Below the pieces are notes generated by a model. The model made no database searches and was not told where the DNA came from. It saw only the letters and a list, made by a program, of their open reading frames with translations. A stretch of DNA of 8,861 bases, taken from an uncultured Alistipes sp. (GTDB taxonomy: Bacteria > Bacteroidota > Bacteroidia > Bacteroidales > Rikenellaceae). Positions 1 to 5,632 of the stretch are shown here, one piece after another. The stretch spans positions 1 to 8,861 of the forward strand of contig CAUHCL010000087.1 of assembly GCA_959604655.1 (NCBI GenBank). Direction: 5' to 3'. Position 1 is the stretch's first letter; each line of letters starts with the position of its first letter. A program made the position numbers and the translations under genes.

Positions 1-20
1 ACCTTTTGACGTCAAAAGGT
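1..20. repeat. Perfect 20-bp palindrome
   Basis: ACCTTTTGAC is followed directly by its reverse complement GTCAAAAGGT, giving a gapless palindrome with two-fold symmetry about the central GACGTC. Gapless dyads usually indicate a dimeric protein site rather than a hairpin. It sits at the window edge, so its neighbour on the left is unknown. No specific regulator is recognised. Confidence 0.6.
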
Positions 21-97
21 TGCGCCAAAAACCGCCGCGGTGAAACGATTTCGGGATCGTCCTTGCGCATGCGCTGAATCGGATGCCTGACGGCACT

Positions 98-197
98 TTT
101 GAAACAATCAAAAAGTCTCCGATTCTTAACGCTTCGTCGCCGCGGCCGCCCTTTGTCCGAAATCGCTTCTGCCGCGGGATGGGCTGACGCGTGTGTA
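98..197. repeat. Left arm of 100-bp long-range inverted repeat
   Basis: Positions 98-197 match the reverse complement of 8762-8861 at 96 of 100 positions with no gaps. The four differences are A/G near 104, A/G near 114, T/C near 134 and G/T near 155. The match stops at 197 on the inner side. It cannot be followed outward because the right arm reaches the window edge, so the full repeat may be longer. No tRNA, open reading frame or transposase-end signature was recognised within it. Confidence 0.9.
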
Positions 198-203
198 TTA
201 AAT

Positions 204-296
204 GCGACTCTTTAGAGTCGCGCAGTTCGCCGCCGCCCCACCGCGGCGGACTGCAACTCGCCGATGGCTCGTGCGAGTCCTCCGCCGTCGGCGAAC
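204..296. repeat. Dispersed structured repeat, copy 1
   Basis: This copy opens with a 7-bp hairpin (GCGACTC, loop TTTA, GAGTCGC; 204-221). It continues with the conserved body: GCAGT (222-226) pairing with ACTGC (250-254), CCGCCGC (230-236) pairing with GCGGCGG (243-249), and the conserved tail GTCCTCCGCCGTCGGCGAAC (277-296). An alternative outer stem pairs GTTCGCCG (225-232) with CGGCGAAC (289-296). Copy 2 is at 7242-7335 in the same orientation. It lies in the gene-free region downstream of xerD and resembles REP/BIME-like intergenic elements. No homologous family is named. Confidence 0.75.
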
Positions 297-300
297 AGCA

Positions 301-334
301 CGCCAAAAACCGAAAATGCAGTCCGCAGGACTGC
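301..334 (-). terminator. Possible intrinsic terminator downstream of xerD
   Basis: Read on the minus strand, GCAGTCC (arm, 328-334 on plus coordinates), loop TGC and GGACTGC (318-324) form a 7-bp hairpin. It is followed by the T-rich tract ATTTTCGGTTTTT at 305-317. It lies about 155 nt beyond the recombinase stop. The U-tract is interrupted, so efficiency is uncertain. Confidence 0.4.
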
Positions 335-360
335 GCGGGCCGCAGCCTCTGCCCCGCGGA

Positions 361-418
361 GGCCCGCTGTTGTTCGCGAATGCTCACGCCGCGGTCCCCG
401 CAGGCCGCAGCCCGAAAA
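361..418. repeat. Diverged GC-rich intergenic repeat, copy A
   Basis: GGCCCGCT at 361-368 and TCCCCGCAGGC at 395-405 recur in the same order and strand at 2285-2292 and 2312-2322. The spacing differs by 7 nt, and there is partial matching between them (GCTC, GCCGC). This looks like a third type of intergenic repeat or a degraded relative of the others. The similarity was judged by eye. Confidence 0.4.
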
Positions 419-490
419 CATTTCCGTCATTACATCTGCGGTTCTTCAGAAATTGCCCGGTTCGTCGAAGATAACGCCTGCGGCCGATCG

Positions 491-1390
491 TTAAGGCAGC
501 TGCATGTGCGTCTCCAGCGTTTGGCGCAGATGCGACGAGTCGAGGTGGGTGTAGATCTCGGTGGTGAGGATGTTCTCGTGCCCCAGCAGCTCTTGTACCT
601 GGCGGATGTTGGCGCCGCCCTCCAGCAGGTGGGTGGCGAAGGAGTGGCGGAAGGTGTGGGGGCTTATCTTCTTGTCGATGCCCGCGCGGAGGGCGGCCTG
701 CTTTATTATGGTGAAGATCATCACCCGCGTGAGGCGTCCGCCGCGGTTGTTGAGGAACAGCGTGGCGTCGTTTCGGCGCCCCTCGCCGCGCGTCTCCAGA
801 TAGAGTTGTATGCGGTCGCGGGCTATGCCGCTCACGGGAACCAGCCTCTGCTTGTCGCCCTTGCCGATTATGCGTATGCAGCCCTCGCCGAAAAAGAGGT
901 CGCCGATCTTCAGGTCGCACAGCTCCGACACACGCACGCCGCACGAATAGAGCACTTCGAGTATGGCGCGGTCGCGCAGCCCCTTGGGCGTGGACGGGTC
1001 GATGGAGCCTATCAGGCGGTCGATCTCGTCGACGCTCAGCGTGTCGGGCAGCTTGCGGCCCGCCTTGGGCGCCTCGACCGTTTCGGCGGGCGACGATGAG
1101 ATCATGTCGTTGAGAAGCATGAAGTTGAAGAAGCTCTTTATGCCGCTCAGGTTGCGGGCCTGCGAACTCTTCTCGCGGCCCTCTTCGTAGAGCCGCCCCA
1201 TGTAGCGTTCGATCATGTTGCGCTCCACCTTGCGCGGCGGCACGTCGTAGTGATGCAGAACGAAGTGGGCGAAGTGTTCCAGATCGCGCATGTAGGATTC
1301 GATGGTGTTGCGCGACAGATGCTTCTCCAGCAGCATGTAGGTGTGGTAGCGGCGCGCTATTTCCGCCCATTTGTTACTGTATTCTGCCAT
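491..1390 (-). CDS. xerD: XerC/XerD-family tyrosine recombinase
   Basis: This 299-residue protein is a site-specific tyrosine recombinase; the family cuts and rejoins DNA through a 3'-phosphotyrosine, and XerC/XerD resolve chromosome dimers at dif. The N-terminal SAM-like core-binding domain covers about residues 8-95 and the catalytic domain about 110-295. All catalytic residues are visible: Arg153 (in GVRVSEL), Lys177 (in IIGKGDKQR), His245 and Arg248 (in SPHTFRHSFATHLL), His271 (in LLGHENI) and the nucleophile Tyr280 (in EIYTHLD). The length matches housekeeping Xer proteins (about 295-305), and the C-terminal tail looks XerD-like rather than integron- or conjugative-element-like. It is divergent from prmA across 48 nt. 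A gene-free repeat region lies downstream, with a possible terminator hairpin about 155 nt after the stop. XerC versus XerD cannot be settled from one gene. The family call is very secure and the symbol is tentative. Confidence 0.93.
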   Translation of the reverse strand: MAEYSNKWAEIARRYHTYMLLEKHLSRNTIESYMRDLEHFAHFVLHHYDVPPRKVERNMIERYMGRLYEEGREKSSQARNLSGIKSFFNFMLLNDMISSSPAETVEAPKAGRKLPDTLSVDEIDRLIGSIDPSTPKGLRDRAILEVLYSCGVRVSELCDLKIGDLFFGEGCIRIIGKGDKQRLVPVSGIARDRIQLYLETRGEGRRNDATLFLNNRGGRLTRVMIFTIIKQAALRAGIDKKISPHTFRHSFATHLLEGGANIRQVQELLGHENILTTEIYTHLDSSHLRQTLETHMQLP

Positions 1391-1398
1391 ATTCTTGT

Positions 1399-1406
1399 TA
1401 ACTTTG
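1399..1406 (+). promoter_or_regulatory. -7 promoter element of prmA
   Basis: TAACTTTG matches the Bacteroidetes housekeeping -7 consensus TAnnTTTG at every fixed position. It would start a transcript near 1413, about 26 nt before the prmA ATG. A TTTG lies at 1370-1373, but its 25-nt spacing to the -7 box is longer than the usual ~19-21, so the -33 box is unconvincing. Confidence 0.5.
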
Positions 1407-1413
1407 TCTGCCG

Positions 1414-1421
1414 CGAAGATA
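1414..1421 (-). promoter_or_regulatory. Possible -7 promoter element of xerD
   Basis: On the minus strand TATCTTCG matches TAnnTTTG at 7 of 8 positions, 23 nt before the recombinase ATG. It overlaps the predicted prmA transcription start, so the two divergent promoters would be interleaved and could compete for polymerase. Confidence 0.35.
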
Positions 1422-1438
1422 ATGAAATTTTACATAAT

Positions 1439-2278
1439 ATGGATTACGTGGAGTTGGATATGGCGGTCGGCGACGACGAGCGCGCCGAGATCGTGACGGC
1501 GCTGCTGTGCGACATGCCGTTCGAGGCGTTCGAGACGGCCGACGGACATCTTAAGGCATACATTCCCGCAAAGGATTACGAGGCGTGCCGCGCCGAGGCT
1601 GCGGCCGTGCTGGATGCCGCGGGCGTTGCGGAGCGCAGCGAGCGCGTGATCGGCCGTGAGAACTGGAACGCCGCATGGGAGAGCGATTTCGAGCCCGTGG
1701 AGGTGGCGGGCGACATCCCCGTGCGCATACGCGCCCCGCATCATGCGCCGTCGGCCGCGGGTGTGATGGACGTGACGGTGGTGCCGCACATGTCGTTCGG
1801 CACGGGGCATCACGTCACCACGGCCCTCATGACGAGCGCCATAACGTCGCTGGGCGTGGGCGGCCTGCGAGGGCTGGACATGGGGTGCGGCACGGGCGTG
1901 CTCTCCATCGTGGCGGTGAAGTGCGGCGCCGAGGCCGTGACGGCCGTCGATACCGACGAGTGGGCTTGCCTGAGCTGCCGCGAGAGTGCGGAGCTGAACG
2001 GTGTGGCGGACCGCATCGAGGTCGTGTGCGGATCGATGGGCGACGTGGCTGCGTGCAGGTTCGACTTCATTGTGGCCAACATCAACCGCAACATCCTGCT
2101 CGACATGATGCCGATGTTCGGCGCGGCGCTCGCCGAGGGCGGCCGCTGCGTGATGAGCGGATTCCTCGCCGACGACGCGGCGGCGATAAGGGAGGCTGCG
2201 CAACGACACGGCATGGCGTGCGAGTCGGAGTACGAGCGCGACGGCTGGATCGCCGCGGTGTGCAGAAAGGCGGAGTAA
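1439..2278 (+). CDS. prmA: Ribosomal protein L11 methyltransferase PrmA
   Basis: This 279-residue SAM-dependent methyltransferase trimethylates ribosomal protein L11 in the cytoplasm. The N-terminal substrate-recognition domain covers about residues 1-65. The Rossmann-type catalytic domain has the PrmA hallmark SFGTGHH at 119-125, SAM motif I LDMGCGTG at 146-153, the acidic VDTDEW loop just after it, and the ANINRNIL motif around 213-220 that stands where other methyltransferases carry NPPY. The length is close to other Bacteroidetes PrmA proteins. The reading frame stays open upstream to an ATG at 1250, but those 63 extra codons lie antisense to the recombinase gene. I chose the ATG at 1439 because the family's N-terminus begins there and a TAACTTTG promoter element lies just upstream. 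The WbqC-family gene follows after 91 nt. Confidence 0.95.
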   Translation: MDYVELDMAVGDDERAEIVTALLCDMPFEAFETADGHLKAYIPAKDYEACRAEAAAVLDAAGVAERSERVIGRENWNAAWESDFEPVEVAGDIPVRIRAPHHAPSAAGVMDVTVVPHMSFGTGHHVTTALMTSAITSLGVGGLRGLDMGCGTGVLSIVAVKCGAEAVTAVDTDEWACLSCRESAELNGVADRIEVVCGSMGDVAACRFDFIVANINRNILLDMMPMFGAALAEGGRCVMSGFLADDAAAIREAAQRHGMACESEYERDGWIAAVCRKAE

Positions 2279-2284
2279 TATCGC

Positions 2285-2335
2285 GGCCCGCTTTAAGGCT
2301 CGCTGCCGCTATCCCCGCAGGCTGCGACTCGCCAT
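2285..2335. repeat. Diverged GC-rich intergenic repeat, copy B
   Basis: This segment fills much of the 91-nt gap between prmA and the wbqC-family gene. It shares GGCCCGCT, GCTC, GCCGC and TCCCCGCAGGC in order with 361-418. It can also form a short stem, GCGGC (2283-2287 region) with GCCGC (about 2305-2309). There is no T-run, so a terminator role for prmA is not supported. Confidence 0.4.
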
Positions 2336-2369
2336 TACAAGCCCCCAAGAGACCAATAAATATTCTTAT

Positions 2370-3005
2370 ATGACGATACTTCCGATTTCATATATGGGAT
2401 CGACCGAGTACTTCGCGCGGCTGCTGCGCGAGGAGTGCGTGATCGATCTGGGCGAACACTACGTGAAACGCTCGGAACGCAACCGCGCCTCGATCCTCTC
2501 GGCCAACGGCGTGATGCGGCTCACGGTGCATGTCGTGAACGGCAACCGCCCGCAGCAGCCCGTGCGCGACATGAGGATCGACTACTCCAAGCGGTGGCAG
2601 CACCAGCACTGGATCTCCATCGTGTCGGCCTACAAGTCGTCGCCCTATTTCGACCACTACGCCGAGCATATCGAACCCTTCTACCGCCGCCAATGGCGCT
2701 GGCTTGTCGACTACGACATGGAGTATACGCGTGCGCTGCTGCGTCTGGCGGGCTCGGCGGCCGAGCCGCGCGTGTCGGAGAGTTATGTGGAGGCCGCGGC
2801 GGGCGATCTCGACCTGCGGAGCGGTCGTGGCGCCCGCTGCGGGCAAGAAAAAAGCCACGAAGAAGGCCCGACCTTCGTGGCCGAGCCTTACGTTCAGGTC
2901 TTTTCCGACCGTATGCCTTTCGCACCGAATCTCTCGATGCTCGATCTGCTGCTGTGCGAGGGACCCTCGGCTATTGACGCTGTTTTAATGCGTTGCCGAT
3001 TGTGA
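2370..3005 (+). CDS. WbqC-family protein
   Basis: This 211-residue protein belongs to the WbqC-like family, a set of roughly 200-residue cytoplasmic proteins of unproven biochemistry. The family is named after an O-antigen gene and is common in Bacteroidetes. Recognisable family segments are the N-terminal YMGSTEYF (8-15), YVKRSERNR (31-39), the aromatic stretch from about 72 to 94 (KRWQHQHW, then YKSSPYF), and the C-terminal PNLSMLDLLLCEGP (186-199). There is no signal peptide or membrane segment. Residues 145-171 form a low-conservation linker rich in Gly, Arg and Lys; the DNA for 159-171 also forms the terminator of the opposing gene. The 3' end overlaps the GH2 gene tail-to-tail by 35 bp. 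The overlap looks real because the conserved C-terminal motif runs almost to the stop. The start is the first ATG, 91 nt after prmA. Specific function is unknown. Confidence 0.88.
   Translation: MTILPISYMGSTEYFARLLREECVIDLGEHYVKRSERNRASILSANGVMRLTVHVVNGNRPQQPVRDMRIDYSKRWQHQHWISIVSAYKSSPYFDHYAEHIEPFYRRQWRWLVDYDMEYTRALLRLAGSAAEPRVSESYVEAAAGDLDLRSGRGARCGQEKSHEEGPTFVAEPYVQVFSDRMPFAPNLSMLDLLLCEGPSAIDAVLMRCRL
2848..2881 (-). terminator. Intrinsic terminator of the GH2 gene, inside wbqC-family CDS
   Basis: On the minus strand GCCACGAAG (2873-2881) pairs perfectly with CTTCGTGGC (2854-2862) around a 10-nt loop. The stem is followed at once by six U (2848-2853) and then CUU. This is a textbook rho-independent terminator, pointing only leftward because the plus strand has no T-run after the stem. 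It lies about 90 nt beyond the GH2 stop and within codons 159-171 of the convergent gene. A second small hairpin (GCCCG-CTG-CGGGC, 2832-2844) follows on the minus strand. Confidence 0.85.
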
Positions 3006-4971
3006 TCGTCTCCGAGTCGCGCAGTTCGCCCGCCGAGACGACCACGCTGCTGCGGCCCCTCATCACCACCGAGTCCGATATGAACTGGCACGGGGCGTAC
3101 TCCCGCACGCGCACCGTATCCTTGTTGACCGTGAGCACGGGGGCTTCGGGCGCCGACGAGTAGAACTTCACCTGCTGGATCGAGTCGCGGCGTATGTTGC
3201 GACGTTTCTCCGTTATGTGGAGCGTGGGGCTCTGCCTGTTCCACAGCGCGCGGTAGAGGTAGTAGGCGTCCTTGCAGTCCTTGCGGTCGAAGGTGACCAG
3301 TCCCGTGCGCGACACACCGTCGGTGTGGCGCACCGATCCGAATTCGAACATGTTGTTGATCCACACGCCCCAGAAGTGGGTGTCGCCCGTCAGGTTGCGC
3401 GCATAGCCCTCGTGGAATTCGGTGAGCCAGCGTTCGGGCTGCCAGCGCGGATCCATGCGGGCGGGCTTCATGGCGTCGTCGGTCTGCTGGTCGATCGATC
3501 CGCCCTCGCCGTAGGCTATGGCCGAACGCAGATGGCTCCAGTCTTTGCGGAGCTTCTCGCGCCATATGTTCACATCCTCTATCGTGCCGCGCTCCCAGCC
3601 CAGGTTCTGCTGCCATACTATGAGGTCGGGGACGAAATTGATCTCGCCGTCCTGGTTGCTGCACGCCACAGTGGGACGCGACGAGTCGAGCAGCTTGGCC
3701 GCCGAATTGAGCCTGCGCACGTAGTCGAGCACGTTGTCGCCGCGCATCCATATGAGCGAGTAGATGCCCCACATCACCACCGACGGGTGGTTGTAGTTCT
3801 GCACTATCACCTCGCGCAGCTGTTGCAGGCCGTTGTTCTTGAACTTGTCGGTGGCGTAGTAGAACACATCGCTCAGGAAAGGCGCGCGGGTGAAGGGGGT
3901 ATCGATCCACACGAGCATGCCGTTCTGGTCGCAGCAGTCGTAGAGATACTGCGCGTGCGGCGCCGTGGCCGAGCGTATGGCGTTGGCCCCTATGTCGCGT
4001 ATCTGCTGCATGTCCTCGTCGTAGTGGCGCGTGCGCAGCGCGTTGGCTATGGCGGCGCGGTCGTGGTAGAGCGTCACGCCGTGCACGGGGATCTTCTCGC
4101 CGTTGATCTTCAGGCCCTCTTCGGGCGTCACCTCTATCTTGCGGAATCCCGTCGTGACGGTCACTTCGTCCTCCTGCTTGGGACCTATGCCTATGGTGAC
4201 GGTGTAGAGGTTGGGCTCGTTGCAGCTCCACAGCTGCGGTTCCTCGATGGTGAAGGGTATGTCGACGGGTTTGTCGGGCTCGATGCGCCCCTTCAGGTAG
4301 CGCGTATACACGGCGTCGCCCTGCGGGCCGCGCACCGTGATGGCCAGATCGCACGCCTTGTCGACGGTCGAGGTGACCCACACCGACGCCGTGGCCTCCA
4401 CCAGATTGTCGGTGATGTTGTTCTGATGCACGAGCACGCCGTCCGAGCCGTAGTAGAGCGGCGACACGGTAGTCTGCTCGGTCACGATCAGCTCCACGTC
4501 GCGGTAGATGCCGCCGTAGAAGTTTATCTCCGACGAGGTGGGCAGTATGTCGTTCTGGTAGGAGTTGTTGACCGTCACCAGCACCGAGTTGTTGGCGCCG
4601 AATTGCAGGAAGGGCGTGATCTCGAAGGTGAACGCCGTCCATCCGCCGCGGTGCTCGCCTGCATGGTGGCCGTTGACGAACACGTCGGCGACGCTCTGCA
4701 CGCCGTAGAACTTCAGGAACAGCCGCTTGCCCGACCACTCGGCGGGGATGTAGATGTCGCGCAGGTAGTTGGCCGTGGTTTGCAGATAGTTGCCGCGGCC
4801 CGCCAGCGCGTCGAGATTCCACGTGTGGGGCAGCGATATGTGCCGTGCGTAGTCGCTGCTGGTCTCCAGCTTGAAGAAGAACTGCCAGTTGTCGTTCAGC
4901 GAATAGGTGGTGCGGGCATGAGCCGATACGCATGCCGCCAGCAACATGATGACGATGATGTAACGCTTCAT
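2971..4971 (-). CDS. Secreted GH2-fold protein, catalytic Glu residues apparently lost
   Basis: This 666-residue protein has a glycoside hydrolase family 2 architecture (beta-galactosidase/beta-glucuronidase type). An export signal covers residues 1-19 (MKRYIIVIMLLAACVSAHA). Then follow a jelly-roll sugar-binding domain at about 22-165 (FVNGHHAGEHRGGWTAF, NFYGGIYRDV), an Ig-like domain at about 170-278, a TIM barrel at about 280-600 and a short C-terminal Ig-like domain. The signal contains LAAC at 11-14, a possible lipobox, but no acidic export signal follows Cys14; cleavage after AHA (19) is equally plausible. Fold motifs are kept (NHPS 394-397, WINNMFEFG 537-545, GLVTFDRKDCKDAYYLY 557-573). 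However, the acid/base Glu expected after WGxYN is Leu406 (WGIYSL), and the nucleophile Glu expected in EYGAG is Ala486 (AYGEG). The start was chosen at 4971 rather than the in-frame ATG at 5022 because the signal sequence begins there. The gene is not in a recognisable polysaccharide-utilisation locus: no SusC/SusD neighbours are visible. Substrate and activity are unknown. Confidence 0.9.
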   Translation of the reverse strand: MKRYIIVIMLLAACVSAHARTTYSLNDNWQFFFKLETSSDYARHISLPHTWNLDALAGRGNYLQTTANYLRDIYIPAEWSGKRLFLKFYGVQSVADVFVNGHHAGEHRGGWTAFTFEITPFLQFGANNSVLVTVNNSYQNDILPTSSEINFYGGIYRDVELIVTEQTTVSPLYYGSDGVLVHQNNITDNLVEATASVWVTSTVDKACDLAITVRGPQGDAVYTRYLKGRIEPDKPVDIPFTIEEPQLWSCNEPNLYTVTIGIGPKQEDEVTVTTGFRKIEVTPEEGLKINGEKIPVHGVTLYHDRAAIANALRTRHYDEDMQQIRDIGANAIRSATAPHAQYLYDCCDQNGMLVWIDTPFTRAPFLSDVFYYATDKFKNNGLQQLREVIVQNYNHPSVVMWGIYSLIWMRGDNVLDYVRRLNSAAKLLDSSRPTVACSNQDGEINFVPDLIVWQQNLGWERGTIEDVNIWREKLRKDWSHLRSAIAYGEGGSIDQQTDDAMKPARMDPRWQPERWLTEFHEGYARNLTGDTHFWGVWINNMFEFGSVRHTDGVSRTGLVTFDRKDCKDAYYLYRALWNRQSPTLHITEKRRNIRRDSIQQVKFYSSAPEAPVLTVNKDTVRVREYAPCQFISDSVVMRGRSSVVVSAGELRDSETITIGNALKQRQ

Positions 4972-4976
4972 AACGA

Positions 4977-5022
4977 ATGGTTTTCCCTGCCCGCACTTGC
5001 CTTGCAGCGAGGTGCGAACCAT
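4977..5022 (-). promoter_or_regulatory. Possible stem-loop in GH2 leader
   Basis: In the GH2 mRNA leader AUGGUU (5017-5022) can pair with AACCAU (4977-4982), and CGCAC (5012-5016) with GUGCG (4992-4996), separated by a one-sided 9-nt internal loop. The outer stem closes 5 nt before the AUG at 4971 and would sequester the region where ribosomes load. It also contains the upstream in-frame AUG at 5022. Confidence 0.3.
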
Positions 5023-5056
5023 GCGGCACGGCCGATCCGGACAGCGTTTGTCAATG

Positions 5057-5064
5057 CAAATATA
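5057..5064 (-). promoter_or_regulatory. -7 promoter element of the GH2 gene
   Basis: On the minus strand TATATTTG (followed by C) is a perfect TAnnTTTG Bacteroidetes -7 element in the AT-rich part of the divergent gap. Transcription would start near 5050, giving a leader of about 80 nt before the ATG at 4971. No clear TTTG was seen at the expected -33 distance. Confidence 0.5.
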
Positions 5065-5086
5065 TAAATAATCAAAAAAATTATGC

Positions 5087-5094
5087 TAACTTCG
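5087..5094 (+). promoter_or_regulatory. Possible -7 promoter element of cvpA-rsgA-trmH
   Basis: TAACTTCG differs from TAnnTTTG at one position and lies about 50 nt before the cvpA ATG, back to back with the GH2 promoter. It would produce a leader that contains the 5108-5130 hairpin. Confidence 0.35.
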
Positions 5095-5107
5095 TGCAAT
5101 ATTTCGC

Positions 5108-5130
5108 TTCGCGGGAGACTTTCCTGCGAA
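5108..5130 (+). promoter_or_regulatory. Leader hairpin of cvpA
   Basis: TTCGCGGGA (5108-5116) pairs with TCCTGCGAA (5122-5130) around the loop GACTT, nine pairs including one G-U. It occupies the middle of the predicted short leader and ends 13 nt before the cvpA start. No T-run follows, so it is a leader structure rather than a terminator. Its role is unknown. Confidence 0.45.
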
Positions 5131-5143
5131 CTTCGGCACAAAT

Positions 5144-5629
5144 ATGAACGTTTTCGACATAATACTCTATCTGGCGCTCGCGTGGGCCGTGTTCAACGGC
5201 TGGCGGCGCGGATTCCTGTTGCAGATGCTGTCGCTGGCGGCCGTCGTGGCGGCGTTTTATCTGGCGGTGAAGTACGGCGCGGAGCTGGGCGCCGCCGCGG
5301 GCATAAAGGAGGGGGCCGCCGTGGCGGGTTTCCTCATCATCTTCGTCGCGGCGCTGGTGGGCATAGGCATCGTCGGCCACCTCATGCGCGCCGTGTTCCG
5401 CTTCGCGGGGTTAGGGGCGATAGATACCCTGCTCGGGGTGCTCTTTTCGGTCGCCAAGATACTGCTGGTGGTAAGCGTGCTGTATGCGGGTTTCGACGCG
5501 CTCAACCGCGATTGCGACATGGTGTCGTCCGAGACGATCGACCAGTCGCGCTGGTTCCGTCCCGTGGCGGGGCTTGCCGACAAGCTGACCCCCTATTTTG
5601 AAGAGCTGAAAGGCCGCATAAACGACTGA
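5144..5629 (+). CDS. cvpA: CvpA-family inner-membrane protein
   Basis: This 161-residue integral membrane protein of the CvpA family (colicin V production protein) has a poorly defined role in envelope homeostasis. Hydrophobic segments cover roughly residues 4-18, 27-43, 60-79 and 96-115, with the family's GWRRGF motif at 19-24 between the first two. After the last helix comes a soluble tail containing SRWFRPVAGLADKLTPYFEEL (about 135-155), typical of CvpA C-termini in Bacteroidetes. The start is the only ATG placed before the first helix. The gene leads a compact run with rsgA (3 nt gap) and the SpoU methyltransferase. A 9-bp hairpin lies in its short leader, and an AT-rich divergent promoter region separates it from the GH2 gene. 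Confidence 0.88.
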   Translation: MNVFDIILYLALAWAVFNGWRRGFLLQMLSLAAVVAAFYLAVKYGAELGAAAGIKEGAAVAGFLIIFVAALVGIGIVGHLMRAVFRFAGLGAIDTLLGVLFSVAKILLVVSVLYAGFDALNRDCDMVSSETIDQSRWFRPVAGLADKLTPYFEELKGRIND

Positions 5630-5632
5630 TCT

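Larger units (their letters stand above)
1..490. other. Gene-free region downstream of xerD
   Basis: No convincing coding sequence was found: the open frames here lack family motifs and run antisense into xerD. The region holds the edge palindrome (1-20), the left arm of the long inverted repeat (98-197), structured repeat copy 1 (204-296), the xerD terminator candidate (301-334) and the diverged repeat copy A (361-418). Positions 21-97 and 419-490 show nothing recognisable apart from TATCTTCG on the minus strand near 465-472. Confidence 0.7.

Noticed and set aside
191..1099. 302-codon plus-strand open frame antisense to xerD
   Set aside because: Low-complexity composition with no family motif; the opposite strand encodes a recombinase with complete catalytic residues.
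491..1390. The recombinase as dedicated invertase acting on the 100-bp inverted repeats
   Set aside because: The protein looks like a housekeeping Xer, the arms show no compact core site with flanking short inverted repeats, and the enclosed genes are housekeeping. Homologous recombination would suffice.
1250..1438. Longer N-terminus for prmA starting at 1250
   Set aside because: The extra 63 codons lie mostly antisense to the recombinase gene, and PrmA proteins begin at the residue encoded at 1439.
3014..3030. 17-bp exact match (GAGTCGCGCAGTTCGCC) between the GH2 gene and structured repeat copy 1
   Set aside because: In GH2 it encodes part of AGELRDSE with common codons and lacks the rest of the repeat, so chance is the better explanation.
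2894..5029. 711-codon open frame on the minus strand overlapping the GH2 gene
   Set aside because: Its Arg/His/Ala-rich translation is typical of an out-of-frame reading of GC-rich DNA. The GH2 frame carries a signal sequence and family motifs over the same stretch.
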